Shown here: positions 18,023-27,705 of the stretch, one piece after another
Layout of the letters: every line of letters starts with the position of its first letter
How positions within the stretch are numbered: position 1 is the first letter of the stretch
Assembly: GCA_002390845.1 (NCBI GenBank)
Contig: DGQT01000065.1
Span: 1 to 61,929, forward strand
DNA length: 61,929 nucleotides
From: Chitinophagaceae bacterium UBA4407
GTDB lineage: Bacteria > Bacteroidota > Bacteroidia > Chitinophagales > Chitinophagaceae
Direction of reading: 5' to 3'
The notes under the pieces: generated by a model
What the model was told of the DNA's origin: nothing
Database searches by the model: none
Seen by the model: the letters and a program-made list of their open reading frames with translations, nothing else
Position numbers and translations under genes: made by a program

Positions 18023-19105
18023 TTAAAGGCTGTGCAAGTTGTTTGTGTGTTGTAAATATTTATTTACCCATTGCTCCATATACCCGTTGTATGTGCAAAA
18101 CTGTTCCCATATTGCTCTTGCCTTATACTGCAGGTTTACAAATTCATCATTGCTTAGCGCCGCATGAAACGATGCAAGGATACTGGGTATATTTTTTCTA
18201 TCAGAATGGCTGGCAACAGGAAACATGTTCCAATTAATCTTGCCGGGGAAAGGTAAATTATTGTCTGAGTCAATGATAAAGGGAATTCGCCCCGAAGCTA
18301 GTGCTTCATACAAACGTATTGAATAATTACCCCATCCACGATAGCAAAATGCGTAATGCGATTGCTTCATATTTGTATAAAACATTTCACTTAAACGTTT
18401 TTTTTCTTCAACACTTTCTCCACCACCTTTAAATGTTTTGTGAAGGATAAAATTGGTTTCAACAAGTGGTGATTGTTCCAATTCCTTTAATATATGGTAC
18501 CGCTTATAAGAGCTGCCATGAAAACTTTCTATATCCTCCGGCCATTTGCCTGCAAGTTTTAAAACGCCCCTTCCCAGGTCTTTTACTATATCTGTACCCC
18601 AGCCAAATATATTACCTGAAGCCCTTCCGCAAAACCCTATCACGGGTATTATTGGTTTTTGATTGTGTACCGGAAGCTTGCCATCATAATACCTGTACAG
18701 GGGATCACTGCCCAGGAAAAATGGACAACAGAATTGGTTCCCTGAATTTTTTGACCAGTAGCCGCTAAACCTGTAAAGATGAAAATTATTAAGTTTGGGT
18801 GTTAAACCCCAATCGCCATTTGTAAAGCAAACCGTAAGCTTATTCCCTGCAATTGCAAGCTTATTAATCTGCTGCAAATTTTTTATTTCTTTTTTGTAAT
18901 AATAATTATTTACATAATGGGCAGGCATTACAAAATCACAACTTTCAACATCGTTAACCAGTTGTATTCGATTGATCCAGTTTCCGAATTTTTCAACCCG
19001 TTGTTCACTTGATAAATCATTTGTAAGAAAAGGTATCAATGGAAGCACGCATACTTTACGGTCGATATTTTTCTTTATATCGGGAACAAAAATTTTAAGG
19101 GCCAC
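18023..19105 (-). CDS. Exostosin-like (GT47-type) glycosyltransferase
   Basis: This 360-residue protein uses a GTG start (GTG GCC CTT). The C-terminal half holds the exostosin pattern: SHYAFCYRGWGNYSIRLYEALASGRIPFIIDSDNNLPF at about 270-310, with the conserved RLYEALASGRIPF that contacts the sugar nucleotide in GT-B enzymes. The N-terminal half (DFVMPAHYV, CFTNGDWG) resembles the acceptor-side domain. It has no signal peptide or membrane segment and should act at the cytoplasmic face. Donor and acceptor sugars are unknown. It is cotranscribed with the FkbM gene. Confidence 0.8.
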   Translation of the reverse strand: MALKIFVPDIKKNIDRKVCVLPLIPFLTNDLSSEQRVEKFGNWINRIQLVNDVESCDFVMPAHYVNNYYYKKEIKNLQQINKLAIAGNKLTVCFTNGDWGLTPKLNNFHLYRFSGYWSKNSGNQFCCPFFLGSDPLYRYYDGKLPVHNQKPIIPVIGFCGRASGNIFGWGTDIVKDLGRGVLKLAGKWPEDIESFHGSSYKRYHILKELEQSPLVETNFILHKTFKGGGESVEEKKRLSEMFYTNMKQSHYAFCYRGWGNYSIRLYEALASGRIPFIIDSDNNLPFPGKINWNMFPVASHSDRKNIPSILASFHAALSNDEFVNLQYKARAIWEQFCTYNGYMEQWVNKYLQHTNNLHSL

Positions 19106-19183
19106 TTTAAAAGTGCTTTAGATTTTGTTTTAAATATTGCACATGAAACCTAAGATGCCACATGTACATTTGATGAAGTGCTT

Positions 19184-19350
19184 GCGACCCCGAGTTCCGC
19201 TTCGCTCGTCGGGGCAGGCGCAAGCAACGATGCCATAAAAAATTACTGCTGGTATTTACTGACTACTAAAAGCAATTTTTGCAGCAATACATTTTATGAG
19301 CCAAGCTGCATTACTACTATAAAACCCAGTTGCGTCGCACACTTCAGCGT
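19184..19350. repeat. Dispersed element, two halves facing outward, one with substituted core
   Basis: At about 19190-19216 the core is replaced by CCCCGA...TCGGGG (stem with a GCTTCGC interior). This is followed by GCAACGATGCCATAAAAAATTACTG as in other right halves. At 19290-19350 a left half has TTTTATGAGCC and the core TTGCGTCGCACACTT (19330-19344). The order right-then-left is the reverse of the usual pair. No gene is visible in 19106-19440. Confidence 0.75.
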
Positions 19351-19440
19351 TTTTTTTACTATGGGGCATGTTGCAGACCGCCTTACTAAATCATACTTGC
19401 TGCAACAACTATTTTTAAACAGCCGTTAAGTAAAGGAAGA

Positions 19441-21345
19441 TCAGTTGGTATTAACACAGGAAATAATTACTGTACTTAAAGGTGGCAATGTAAGTACATA
19501 AAATTTGTAGTACACATCTGTATTATCGGGATTGGCAGGCGAACCATTAATACAAATTTGATTTTTAAAACCTGAAGGAACAATAAAAGTATAACCGTCA
19601 AAAGCACTGCTGTTATTATTTTTTATTGAAACGCTGCATTCTGATAAATGGCTAATGCAAACCTGCGAAAGTTTGATGATATAATCTGCATATTCGCCCA
19701 TGCCGGGATTCCATACTTTGTTGTTCTTCACACTGGCTTCCAGTGCGTCGAGAAACGCTATCCATTTGGGTGAAAGCTGATATTTTCCTTTACCCGTTTT
19801 AAAAATAGCATTGATGTAAGGCAGATCGTTAAGGATATAAGTATGGCCAATATGTGTTCCATACTCATTTACCAATTTATCCAGTGCCTTGCTTGTATAA
19901 ATATCTTGCAGGTGCGTTGTTTCGAAGGTATAAAACATCAGCAGGTCACCGGGTTTGTATTGACTGATTGGCCTGCGCTCCTCTGTAAATAAGGCCGCAC
20001 TGTATTTAAGTACATCATCGTTTTTATAAGGTACAGGCCATTGATTTCTCCACGAACCAAATGAACCAAGGCTTTTAAAATAATCTGCAATATCCTTTTT
20101 TAGCTGATTCTTTTTATTCTTGCTATTAATGAATATTTGTTTGGTGCCTGCCATTGCATACATCAGGTATTCGATAATGATATTCTTTGAATAATTGCGA
20201 TGCACAATACTTCTTAAATAATGTGCTGCTATAAGCCATTTACCAAGAAAAAAATATTTGAAGGCAAAGCCAATCATTTTCCACGACCCATATTTTTTTA
20301 CAGTAAAAATATTCAAGGTTTGAGCGGCATCAATATTTACATCGTGAAAAGACCACAGATTATTGTAACCTTTTTTTTTAAGCGTATCAACAAGCATGTA
20401 ATCTTTATTGTCTTTTGCACCCTGGCTATAACAATATTTAAGATAACTGCCATGATCGATCCATGTTCTTGGATGATACATTGACGATAGTTTTTCAACG
20501 GCAGCATGAAACTCGGCGCTGCTTAGCTGTCCCTTGCTTTTTAAAGCATGCGGAACAATTTCACTGCCATCTTTGTAAAGTAATTGTATCAGTTCCCTAT
20601 ACCCTGCATCGTCAAGCGATGCATTTTTTTTAGGTTCTCCAAGTTTAGGACCAATCGTAAAAACACCTTTGCTTATTTTAAGTGAACGCCCAAGCCAGCC
20701 ATTATTATTTGTACCATTTAAAAAAACTGATAATTTTTCTTCAGTATCAAAATCGCAGTGATCGGTAAGTACAAAAACCGACTTACAGGCAAACGGATAA
20801 GTAAACTGTTGCATCGGCAATAATGTACTTTCAATTTTGAATTCGTGCACGATTGCTTTAAAATAATATTCCGTGCCTGAAGGTTGCAAAGGGTTAGCAA
20901 CAGAACGTCTTTGCTTTAACTGGTAATCCCATGCAGGATGCAAGAAAGGTGCATCAAGAATAAACCGTATTATGAAAGAGTTTGAAGAAGACTTTGTTTC
21001 TGTATAGTATGCAAAAGACTTTTCTGTTTTGATAATGAATTGTCTTTTGCTTGTAATCAAATGAATAAAAGCAGGACTGAACGATTTGTGTGAAAAATGC
21101 GGGAAATGGTCAACAACCTGGAAGGTTTCATCTTTATCAAATTCAATTTCCAATTGATAAATGATATCCGGAGATACAGGTTTGCTAGTAGTAACAGATA
21201 GTTCAATAGTTTTAGTTGCTACAGTATCACTTTCATTATAAAGAATATCAAAGTTCCCAATGCTTTGCCGGGAATTCATTAGAGTGTATTGATCATACTT
21301 CCCGCTATAATCTTCCCTGCAAAAAAAAGAAGATCTAATCAGCAT
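19441..21345 (-). CDS. Putative polysaccharide deacetylase-like protein
   Basis: The 634-residue protein has no signal peptide. The N-terminal 170 residues look like a beta-sandwich. The central part resembles a NodB-type barrel: VFVLTDHCDFDT (about 198-209) in place of the TFDDG motif, then EIVPHALKSKGQ (His near 265) and TWIDHGSY (His near 300). Two further histidines (TTHLQDIY and HIGHTYI) fall later. These suggest a metal site, but the motifs are non-standard and the activity is inferred. It overlaps the GNAT gene upstream by 11 bp and forms a tight three-gene unit with it and the FemAB-like gene. This is a combination expected for modifying an amino sugar. Confidence 0.6.
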   Translation of the reverse strand: MLIRSSFFCREDYSGKYDQYTLMNSRQSIGNFDILYNESDTVATKTIELSVTTSKPVSPDIIYQLEIEFDKDETFQVVDHFPHFSHKSFSPAFIHLITSKRQFIIKTEKSFAYYTETKSSSNSFIIRFILDAPFLHPAWDYQLKQRRSVANPLQPSGTEYYFKAIVHEFKIESTLLPMQQFTYPFACKSVFVLTDHCDFDTEEKLSVFLNGTNNNGWLGRSLKISKGVFTIGPKLGEPKKNASLDDAGYRELIQLLYKDGSEIVPHALKSKGQLSSAEFHAAVEKLSSMYHPRTWIDHGSYLKYCYSQGAKDNKDYMLVDTLKKKGYNNLWSFHDVNIDAAQTLNIFTVKKYGSWKMIGFAFKYFFLGKWLIAAHYLRSIVHRNYSKNIIIEYLMYAMAGTKQIFINSKNKKNQLKKDIADYFKSLGSFGSWRNQWPVPYKNDDVLKYSAALFTEERRPISQYKPGDLLMFYTFETTHLQDIYTSKALDKLVNEYGTHIGHTYILNDLPYINAIFKTGKGKYQLSPKWIAFLDALEASVKNNKVWNPGMGEYADYIIKLSQVCISHLSECSVSIKNNNSSAFDGYTFIVPSGFKNQICINGSPANPDNTDVYYKFYVLTLPPLSTVIISCVNTN

Positions 21346-21841
21346 ATTGCTTCAGGTATATTTTTAATCCCAGTAATCTAATTAATTTAAACCGGTACAA
21401 TTTTGTAAAACCGGCTTTTAATATCCCCTTTTGGGATGCAGTGTTGGCAGGCTCTGTAAATATGATCAGTTGATAGTTTTTAAAGTGTTCCGAAATACAG
21501 CTAAGTACAGCCGGATAAATACCCATACCACGGCATGCTTCGTCAGTAACAGAATCACCAATTGTTAAAGCAACATTGTAGCCAAGTTGTTTTGCAAGCA
21601 GTTTATTCCTGAATACCCAGCTTGTATGTACTATTCTGTCATTATCAAAAACTGCATAGCAAACGTTATTACTGTTCTTATTCCGATCTATAATATTAAT
21701 ACCTGTTCTTATATCTTTATCAAATACTTTTAACCGCAAAGCAGAAGGCAATGGCAAAATCTTTAAATCACTTCTAGGCATTCTGTGAAAAATAATATTC
21801 TCAATCTCCCTGTACTTTAATTTCTTTAAAACTTTCTTCAA
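21335..21841 (-). CDS. GNAT-family N-acetyltransferase
   Basis: The 168-residue protein starts at a TTG overlapping the upstream stop (TTGA). It has the GNAT core: VCYAVFDNDRIVHTSWVFRNK (beta strands 2-4), GDSVTDEACRGMGIYPAVLSCI (acetyl-CoA pyrophosphate loop R/GxGIY near 108-120), and IFTEPANTASQKGILKAGFTKL (final helix and strand). It likely acetylates an amino group on a nucleotide sugar or amino acid. It lies between the FemAB-like gene and the deacetylase-like gene, with overlaps on both sides that show translational coupling. Confidence 0.85.
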   Translation of the reverse strand: MKKVLKKLKYREIENIIFHRMPRSDLKILPLPSALRLKVFDKDIRTGINIIDRNKNSNNVCYAVFDNDRIVHTSWVFRNKLLAKQLGYNVALTIGDSVTDEACRGMGIYPAVLSCISEHFKNYQLIIFTEPANTASQKGILKAGFTKLYRFKLIRLLGLKIYLKQYAD

Positions 21842-22884
21842 CCTTTGGCAAGTTTTATGGTACGCCTGAAAAAAGCCTTTATTTGTTTTAACCTGTTCTG
21901 CTGAAGGCGCAGCATAAATTCTGAAACCCTTCGATTAATAACATAAGTATAATACAAAGGCTTCTCGTTTACCAGTGGGTGAAAAGAATCTTTAAACATG
22001 TGCACCCCGGAGTCGGGGCTTGAATAACTTAAATTATAATGCGGCTTATTTTCTGTATAAAAACAATCTTTTATTGCAAGGTATTGCAGCTTATTTGCCG
22101 GGCTGTTTTTCGCCCTGATGTCGCCCAATAACAACGCCCCTGAAAAATAATTGAATGATGCTTTATCTTTTACGATGAAAGCCGCACAAACCACGCGGCC
22201 ATTGAGTTTTGCAGTATAAACAGAACAGAGATTGTGTTTCATCCCGTTAAACAAAATTGATCTGTAGCTCTTGTAAGGGCGGTATTTAAAATCTTTATTT
22301 TTACCCAGGCTTTTAAACAATTCATATACTTCTTTAAGCGCTTCGTTGTTTGTTGCAAATCCATAAACAAACCCCAGTTCATCTGCGAATTTTATTTTGT
22401 TCCTGCAGTCGCGCCTGAACGAGGAAATTAAGTTTTCCTCAGGCATATTGTACACATTAAAATCTTTCGACTGAGAACCTTTATAAGCCGGGAAATAATC
22501 CTGCTGAACAAAATCAGCATCCTGCTGCAAAGATTTTTCAATATCTGCTGCATCAGGGTTTATTCTTAAAAATGCGTATTTATCAGATTTTGCATATTGC
22601 TTAATTGTTGACAATACTTTTTTTACTTCCAAAGTTTTATCCAGCAAAACCGGGCCGCGGATCACAAGCCCAAACTTTAAAGGATAGTAACCAATTTTAA
22701 GAATGGTACAGAATGCTGCTGCATTACCAGCCTCATCAACAAGTTTTATAAATACCGGGCTGCTTAAAAAAAAATGTTCATACCCAGATGCGTAATAGGG
22801 GTATTGAAAAAAAGACGCATCAGTAGATTTTAATATTTCGTTCCAATCATCTGTTTCCGTTTTATCAATCCTTATCCAGTTCAT
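21838..22884 (-). CDS. FemAB/GNAT-type acyltransferase
   Basis: From the ATG at 22884 (MNWIRIDKTETDDW) the protein has 348 residues. The frame runs up to 22965 but those codons look like leader. It carries the tandem GNAT folds of FemAB proteins: SFFQYPYYASGYEHFF at the start, RINPDAADIEKSL, the central SFRRDCRNKIKFA signature, and the acetyl-CoA-like fold RVVCAAFIVKDKASFNYFSGA. FemAB-like members outside peptidoglycan synthesis add an amino acid to an amino sugar in polysaccharide clusters, which is the likely role here. The C-terminal 30 residues are Arg/Lys rich. It is the first gene of the unit. Confidence 0.82.
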   Translation of the reverse strand: MNWIRIDKTETDDWNEILKSTDASFFQYPYYASGYEHFFLSSPVFIKLVDEAGNAAAFCTILKIGYYPLKFGLVIRGPVLLDKTLEVKKVLSTIKQYAKSDKYAFLRINPDAADIEKSLQQDADFVQQDYFPAYKGSQSKDFNVYNMPEENLISSFRRDCRNKIKFADELGFVYGFATNNEALKEVYELFKSLGKNKDFKYRPYKSYRSILFNGMKHNLCSVYTAKLNGRVVCAAFIVKDKASFNYFSGALLLGDIRAKNSPANKLQYLAIKDCFYTENKPHYNLSYSSPDSGVHMFKDSFHPLVNEKPLYYTYVINRRVSEFMLRLQQNRLKQIKAFFRRTIKLAKG

Positions 22885-22930
22885 AAATATCTGTTCCCTA
22901 CAAAAAATAATTACTGTATGGTATTCTTTT

Positions 22931-23212
22931 ATTATTGACCGGGCTTTAGAATAACTATTGAACATCCGTTGCGTCGCACTCTTGTACGTTCGGAATTTCT
23001 ATTGGGCAACAGGTGCATCAACGTTTAACAATACAAGAATATGACTGTATCATTTTTACCTTAAAGTGTAAGGGGCTTTTGTAAAAGAATAGTTGGTTTA
23101 AGAAACCCCGGTTTAAACCATAAGCGGTTTTGCATGTTAGAACCTTAGCTGCCATAAAAGAGGAACTTTGAACCGAGCGTGGCAAGAGCAGCTTCATAAA
23201 AGATATACAGCT
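22931..23212. repeat. Dispersed element, inverted pair with two core types
   Basis: The left half starts at TTGACCGGGCT and has the standard core TTGCGTCGCACTCTTGTAC at 22969-22987. The right half has the alternate core GAACTTTGAACCGAGCGTGGCAA at 23163-23185, followed by AGAGCAGCTTCATAAAAG. This mixed pair fills most of the 344-bp gap 22885-23228, in which I see no gene. Confidence 0.85.
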
Positions 23213-23228
23213 AAGTACATAACTGCTT

Positions 23229-23981
23229 TTATAAAACGGACTTTAAAAGCAGTGCTTTGTTGCGGATGTTAACACCTTCGAACATTTTGTAAAAATCTTT
23301 TTTTGAAGCAAGTTCTTTTAAACCGGCAAGGTGCTTTTCGTGGTGTAAGTCGGTGCCCAGTAGGTCTACCATATTATTTTTTATCATTTTTTCTGCGGCA
23401 ATTTTTACAGGCTTTCCATAATAGCCGAGTAACGATAAAAGGTTTACCTGCAGGTAGCAGCCCATATCTGCAAAACGTTCATAGATTTCAAAATTATGGT
23501 GATAATAAGCATACCGCTCAGGGTGCGCAATTACAGGGTGCAGGCCACTCATCCGCAAATGAAAAATAACCCGCTCCATATTTGGAGAGGGTGCTATGTA
23601 AGACATTTCGATGAGTATAAGATTGCGGCCAAAAGTCAAAAGCGGTCTGCCAGATTTAATTTCCCGTTCCATATCAATATCAACCATATATTCTGCGGCT
23701 GCTTCAATGGTTATATTGATATTTTTTTCTATTAATGCATTTCGTACCAGGTCGAGTTTAGGCAAAATAGTCTCTGCACTGTTTGGGTACATATCAGAAA
23801 TGATATGCGGTGTGCAGATCAGTTTTGTATATCCCAGTTGCTGTAACTCCCCAATATACTGCACTGTTTCATCGAGATTTTTGAGCCCGTCATCAAGACC
23901 GGGCAGCAGATGCGAATGCATATCTACCCCGATAAATGAAAGGTCAGGCGTTACAGTTGCGGGTTTTAAAAAAGAGAACAT
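23229..23981 (-). CDS. CpsB/CapC-type PHP phosphatase
   Basis: The 250-residue protein has PHP-domain metal motifs: DMHSHLLPGLDDG (20-32), CTPHI (57-61), HPERYAYYH (about 157-165) and GTDLHHEKH (about 214-222). The family dephosphorylates tyrosine kinases (CpsD/Wzc type) that control capsule chain length. No kinase gene lies in the window, so the partner must be elsewhere or missing. It is 57 bp downstream of the initiating sugar transferase and likely belongs to the same unit as that gene and the DegT aminotransferase. Confidence 0.9.
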   Translation of the reverse strand: MFSFLKPATVTPDLSFIGVDMHSHLLPGLDDGLKNLDETVQYIGELQQLGYTKLICTPHIISDMYPNSAETILPKLDLVRNALIEKNINITIEAAAEYMVDIDMEREIKSGRPLLTFGRNLILIEMSYIAPSPNMERVIFHLRMSGLHPVIAHPERYAYYHHNFEIYERFADMGCYLQVNLLSLLGYYGKPVKIAAEKMIKNNMVDLLGTDLHHEKHLAGLKELASKKDFYKMFEGVNIRNKALLLKSVL

Positions 23982-24038
23982 CAGTAAATATACTTACGAT
24001 TTTGATTCGTAAAGCAAGAATGAAAATGAATGCACCGT

Positions 24039-24797
24039 TTAACTGGCGATTGAAAAGAAAGTTTTTAAGATAATGGTAAAATAATTTTTGAGCGATTTAT
24101 CTTCAGCGTACTTTCTGTTAAGTTCAATCTTAAGCGGCATAATTTCTTTTATATAATAGGCTTCTGCATCCCGGTGTTTTGCTAGCAATGCACTTTCATT
24201 TACAAAAGCAATGGAAGCATAATCAGTAATACCCGGCTTAAGATTAAGCATTTCTTTTTGCGCATCTGTATAAAGACTTACATACTTTCTTACTTCGGGT
24301 CTTGGCCCAACGATGCTCATTTCATTATTAAGTACATTGTATAATTGGGGCAATTCATCTAATTTAAACCTGCGCAAAAAAACCCCAACCGGTGTAATAC
24401 GTTTGTCGCGTTCGCCAATAGTAAGGAAATTCTTTTCGGCATTGTTTACATACATAGTTCTAAACTTATAAAACCTGAAGTCTTTATTATTTTTCCCCAC
24501 TCTTTGCTGTGCAAAAACTACAGGGCCTTTAGAGGTAGCCTTTATGAGCAATGCAATAGCTAACAGAAATGGAAGCAATGCAACCAGGCACACTACTGAA
24601 ATAGCAATATCAAAAAATCTGGTAGCGCTAAATACGGTCTCAGTTTGCTCTTTATAAAGCCTTCTTTCAGGACTATAAATATAAAAATCAGATGCTTTCC
24701 GCCTTGCATATATGCCAGGCGAACCTGAATTTTGCACTTCTTTGTGCGGACGGTATGGGGATGATGGGTTTAGCACCAGGGCGTACAGACGCTTCAT
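24039..24797 (-). CDS. Initiating sugar-phosphate transferase (bacterial sugar transferase)
   Basis: The 252-residue protein has one membrane segment at about 65-88 (DIAISVVCLVALLPFLLAIALLI) followed by the catalytic domain: GPVVFAQQRVGKNNKDFRFYKFRTM, RRFKLDELPQLYNVL and MSIVGPRPEVRKYV. This is the short PglC-like form, with one membrane helix rather than the five of WcaJ. It transfers a sugar phosphate to undecaprenyl phosphate to begin the repeat unit. The N-terminal 60 residues are charged and unlike the family. Its neighbours are a DegT aminotransferase upstream and the CpsB-like phosphatase downstream. Confidence 0.9.
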   Translation of the reverse strand: MKRLYALVLNPSSPYRPHKEVQNSGSPGIYARRKASDFYIYSPERRLYKEQTETVFSATRFFDIAISVVCLVALLPFLLAIALLIKATSKGPVVFAQQRVGKNNKDFRFYKFRTMYVNNAEKNFLTIGERDKRITPVGVFLRRFKLDELPQLYNVLNNEMSIVGPRPEVRKYVSLYTDAQKEMLNLKPGITDYASIAFVNESALLAKHRDAEAYYIKEIMPLKIELNRKYAEDKSLKNYFTIILKTFFSIAS

Positions 24798-24862
24798 GGA
24801 TTATTGGATTTTATTAAATGCAATTTAGTGCCTTTGTATTATACATAAAAATTATATTAACC

Positions 24863-26080
24863 TTAAAAGTCAAGAACCTTTTCAACTGATTCAATTACCG
24901 CATCGCAAACCGCAGCGCACATTTCATTGGTTAATTGTGGGTATACCGGCAAGGAAATTTCGCTGCTAAACTGTCGGTAAGCCTGCGGATAATCTTCCAT
25001 TCTGTAACCTGCATTCTTAAAAACTGTAAGCATGGGCAATGGGGTAAAATGAACGTTAACCGCTATATCTTTTTTAACGATATTTTCTATTATTACATCA
25101 CGTTTAGCTTCACCAATATCCTTTATGCGCAAGGGATACAGGTGAAAAGAAGGTAAGCAACCTTGCTTAGAAAATGGAGGGCAAACCGCCCACTCAAGTT
25201 TTTTAAACACATTATCGTAAAAATCAACTACCCGCTTTCGTTCGGGCTGCAGATTGCTTTTATATTTCCTGAATTGTACCAATGCTATTGCTGCAAGAAC
25301 ATCGGGCATATTCATTTTAAAACCGGGGTAAACAATATCATATTTCCACCCTCCTGCTTTTGATTTTGTAAATGCATCTTTTGTTTGCCCGTTCATACTC
25401 CACAATCTGAGCGTTGTGTAAATTTCATTATTGTTAAATGGTTCCGGCATATTTAAACAAATTATCCCACCTTCAGCTGATGTAACATTTTTTACCGCAT
25501 GCATTGAAAACACTGTTATATCCGCGCATTTACCCATAGGCATGTTATTGTAAGTTGCACCCATTGCATGCGCTGCATCCGATAAAAGTAAAACCCGGCC
25601 AAGCATTCTTTGTTTATCATTTGCCGGTTTAAATTGCTTTTTAATATCATCATCACATAGTATGTCATAAATCGCTGCATAATCGCAGGGCCAGCCCCCA
25701 AAATCCACCGTAATGATTGCCTTGGTTTTTGGCGTTATGGCCTTCTTAATTTTAGAGACATCAATATTAAAATCGGTTGCGCAATCTACCATTACAGGGG
25801 TGGCACCAATATGCATTGCTGCCAATGCCGTGGCGCAATAAGTATATGCGGGAATAATCACTTCATCCCCGCGTGTAACCCCCATCCAGTGCAAAACAAG
25901 CATCATTGCCGATGTTGCAGAGTTTACTGCAAGTGCATTTTCAATTTCACAAAATGCAGCCACCTCCTTCTCCAATAGTCTTGTTTCCGGGCCTGTTGTA
26001 ATCCATCCACTCTCAAGTGTGCGTGTTACCTCATCAATAATATCCTGGTCTATGTAAGGCGGCGAAAATGGTATTTGCAT
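24863..26080 (-). CDS. DegT/DnrJ/EryC1/StrS aminotransferase
   Basis: The 405-residue PLP enzyme has GNAT-free fold type I features: NSATSAMMLVL (53-63), DEVIIPAYTYCATALAAM (72-89), SDAAHAMGATYNNMPMG (167-183) and the PLP lysine in FSMHAVKNVTSAEGGII (Lys197). It converts a nucleotide-linked keto sugar to an amino sugar. It immediately precedes the initiating transferase, which may use that amino sugar. No dehydratase or epimerase is visible nearby, so the keto-sugar substrate is made elsewhere. The family length is normal. Confidence 0.92.
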   Translation of the reverse strand: MQIPFSPPYIDQDIIDEVTRTLESGWITTGPETRLLEKEVAAFCEIENALAVNSATSAMMLVLHWMGVTRGDEVIIPAYTYCATALAAMHIGATPVMVDCATDFNIDVSKIKKAITPKTKAIITVDFGGWPCDYAAIYDILCDDDIKKQFKPANDKQRMLGRVLLLSDAAHAMGATYNNMPMGKCADITVFSMHAVKNVTSAEGGIICLNMPEPFNNNEIYTTLRLWSMNGQTKDAFTKSKAGGWKYDIVYPGFKMNMPDVLAAIALVQFRKYKSNLQPERKRVVDFYDNVFKKLEWAVCPPFSKQGCLPSFHLYPLRIKDIGEAKRDVIIENIVKKDIAVNVHFTPLPMLTVFKNAGYRMEDYPQAYRQFSSEISLPVYPQLTNEMCAAVCDAVIESVEKVLDF

Positions 26081-26137
26081 ATTTTTTAAAGCGCTTTAAC
26101 GATGTTTTTTTAAATGATCTTCCAAAAAATTTAATAA

Positions 26138-26640
26138 AAAGGTTTATGAGCCCTGCAGCAGGAATTTTACTGAACTTTTGTTGCGTCGCACACTGCATCG
26201 TTCAACACATTTTTCAAAAGCCTAAAGTGCGTTTGACCATTAATTTTACAGTTTTTATTACTTATAACTTTTTTATTTTTTCCAAAAAAACCGTCAATGG
26301 ATTTTTAAAATACAGTAAATACTTACAATTGTTTTGTGAGACTATATAAGCTTACCTGGTTTTAAATGCTGACTAATACGATTGCCTGGTACAGATTGTT
26401 TTGAAAAAAATACTTTAGCAGTATAATATCTGAAGACAGTTTTTTTTCAGAACGCGATGAAAATAATAAAACAATTGATTACCTGAAATTATTTTATAGT
26501 AAAATATAATGCAATTCACGCATTTTAATATTTTAGTTCAGTGTGTATGGCTGTTTCTGCTGTATCAGGTTTTTAGCACAAATGTGCGACGCAACCAAAG
26601 CCGAAAAAAGATCTGATGCCTGTTTCATAAAAATGTATTA
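26138..26640. repeat. Dispersed element, widely spaced inverted pair
   Basis: The left half begins GTTTATGAGCCC and has a core truncated to TTGCGTCGCACACT (26181-26194). The right half has GCACAAATGTGCGACGCAA at 26576-26594 and ends TGCCTGTTTCATAAAAA. The intervening 380 bp is very AT-rich with no visible gene or hairpin. It is the longest gap of the locus (26081-26650). Confidence 0.8.
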
Positions 26641-26650
26641 AAAATCCTGA

Positions 26651-27700
26651 TTATGCAGATTTTAGCTGCAGCTGATCGAAAAGATTCAACCATTTTTTCA
26701 GCACATTTTCTTTTCCATACTGCCTTGAATAATGATAGGCGTTTTCTGCGATAGAGCTTGCCATTGAGGAATTGTTTATGAGTAACTCTATTTTTTGTAC
26801 CATCGCTGCATCATCATCAAGATCTACCAGTAAACCGTTGTACCCATCTTTAATTATGTACGGAATACCGCCGGTATTTACTGATACAATTGGCAAACCT
26901 AAAGCCATAAATTCGATAAGCGATACCGGGGCGTTATCAATTCGGTTGGTGCATATATAAATGTGTTGCTTTTGAGCATATTCAAGTTTTTGCTGCATGG
27001 AAATAAAGCCTGGAAAAATAATATGATTATTAAGCTGGTTTTGTTTTGACAATAATTTTATTGAATCCAGCATCCCTTCATCTTTACCGGCCATAACCAT
27101 TGTAAAATGCGGATATTTTTTTTTAAGTAAGCCCGCTACCCTTATAGCCATTTCGGGATTATAAGTATCCTCAAAGGCCCTCATCCACATAATATGTGCA
27201 TCAACAGATGCTCTTTGACAGAAAGTATATACCGACAAATCCAGTACATTTTCAATCAACATAGTATTAACACAATGTTGTTTAAGGTATTGCTGCAAAT
27301 AGGCTGAAGGGCAAACTGCAACATCTGCACGGCGCAATGATTTTAAAAAATGGGTAGCATTAACTTCCATGCGCTGCGGAATTGAACCGCCATGAACAAT
27401 GAGTATAATTTTTTTTCGAAATAATTTTAAAGCCCTTGTTGCAATCTCCTGCCAAATAAAGCTGGGCCTGGTACCATACAGTGGTACTATGGCAATTTCG
27501 ATCTTTGCGTTATTTTTAATTATTGTATAAACCGTATCAATCAGTCGTAATAATTTATTCTTGTAAAAAGATGTTCTAATAATATTAATATTATTAGCCG
27601 ACAGTAATACTGCCAACTGTTCTGCTGCTGAAATATAATTATGATTGTTTTTATTTTCTTTATTAAATAAACCAACTATTAAAACAGGCTTTGCATTCAT
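26651..27700 (-). CDS. GT4-family glycosyltransferase
   Basis: The 349-residue protein is a GT-B-fold retaining transferase. The signature EFMALGLPIVSVNTGGIPYII is near 275-295 (acidic residue contacting the donor nucleotide). Upstream, HIMWMRAFEDTYNPEMAIRVAGLL starts the C-terminal domain and FPGFISMQQKLEYAQKQHIYICTNRIDNAPVSLIEFM leads into the donor site. No membrane segment is seen. It is in a unit with a GNAT protein, an O-antigen ligase and another GT4, with stop/start gaps of only a few bases. Sugar specificity is unknown. Confidence 0.9.
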   Translation of the reverse strand: MNAKPVLIVGLFNKENKNNHNYISAAEQLAVLLSANNINIIRTSFYKNKLLRLIDTVYTIIKNNAKIEIAIVPLYGTRPSFIWQEIATRALKLFRKKIILIVHGGSIPQRMEVNATHFLKSLRRADVAVCPSAYLQQYLKQHCVNTMLIENVLDLSVYTFCQRASVDAHIMWMRAFEDTYNPEMAIRVAGLLKKKYPHFTMVMAGKDEGMLDSIKLLSKQNQLNNHIIFPGFISMQQKLEYAQKQHIYICTNRIDNAPVSLIEFMALGLPIVSVNTGGIPYIIKDGYNGLLVDLDDDAAMVQKIELLINNSSMASSIAENAYHYSRQYGKENVLKKWLNLFDQLQLKSA

Positions 27701-27705
27701 ATTTT

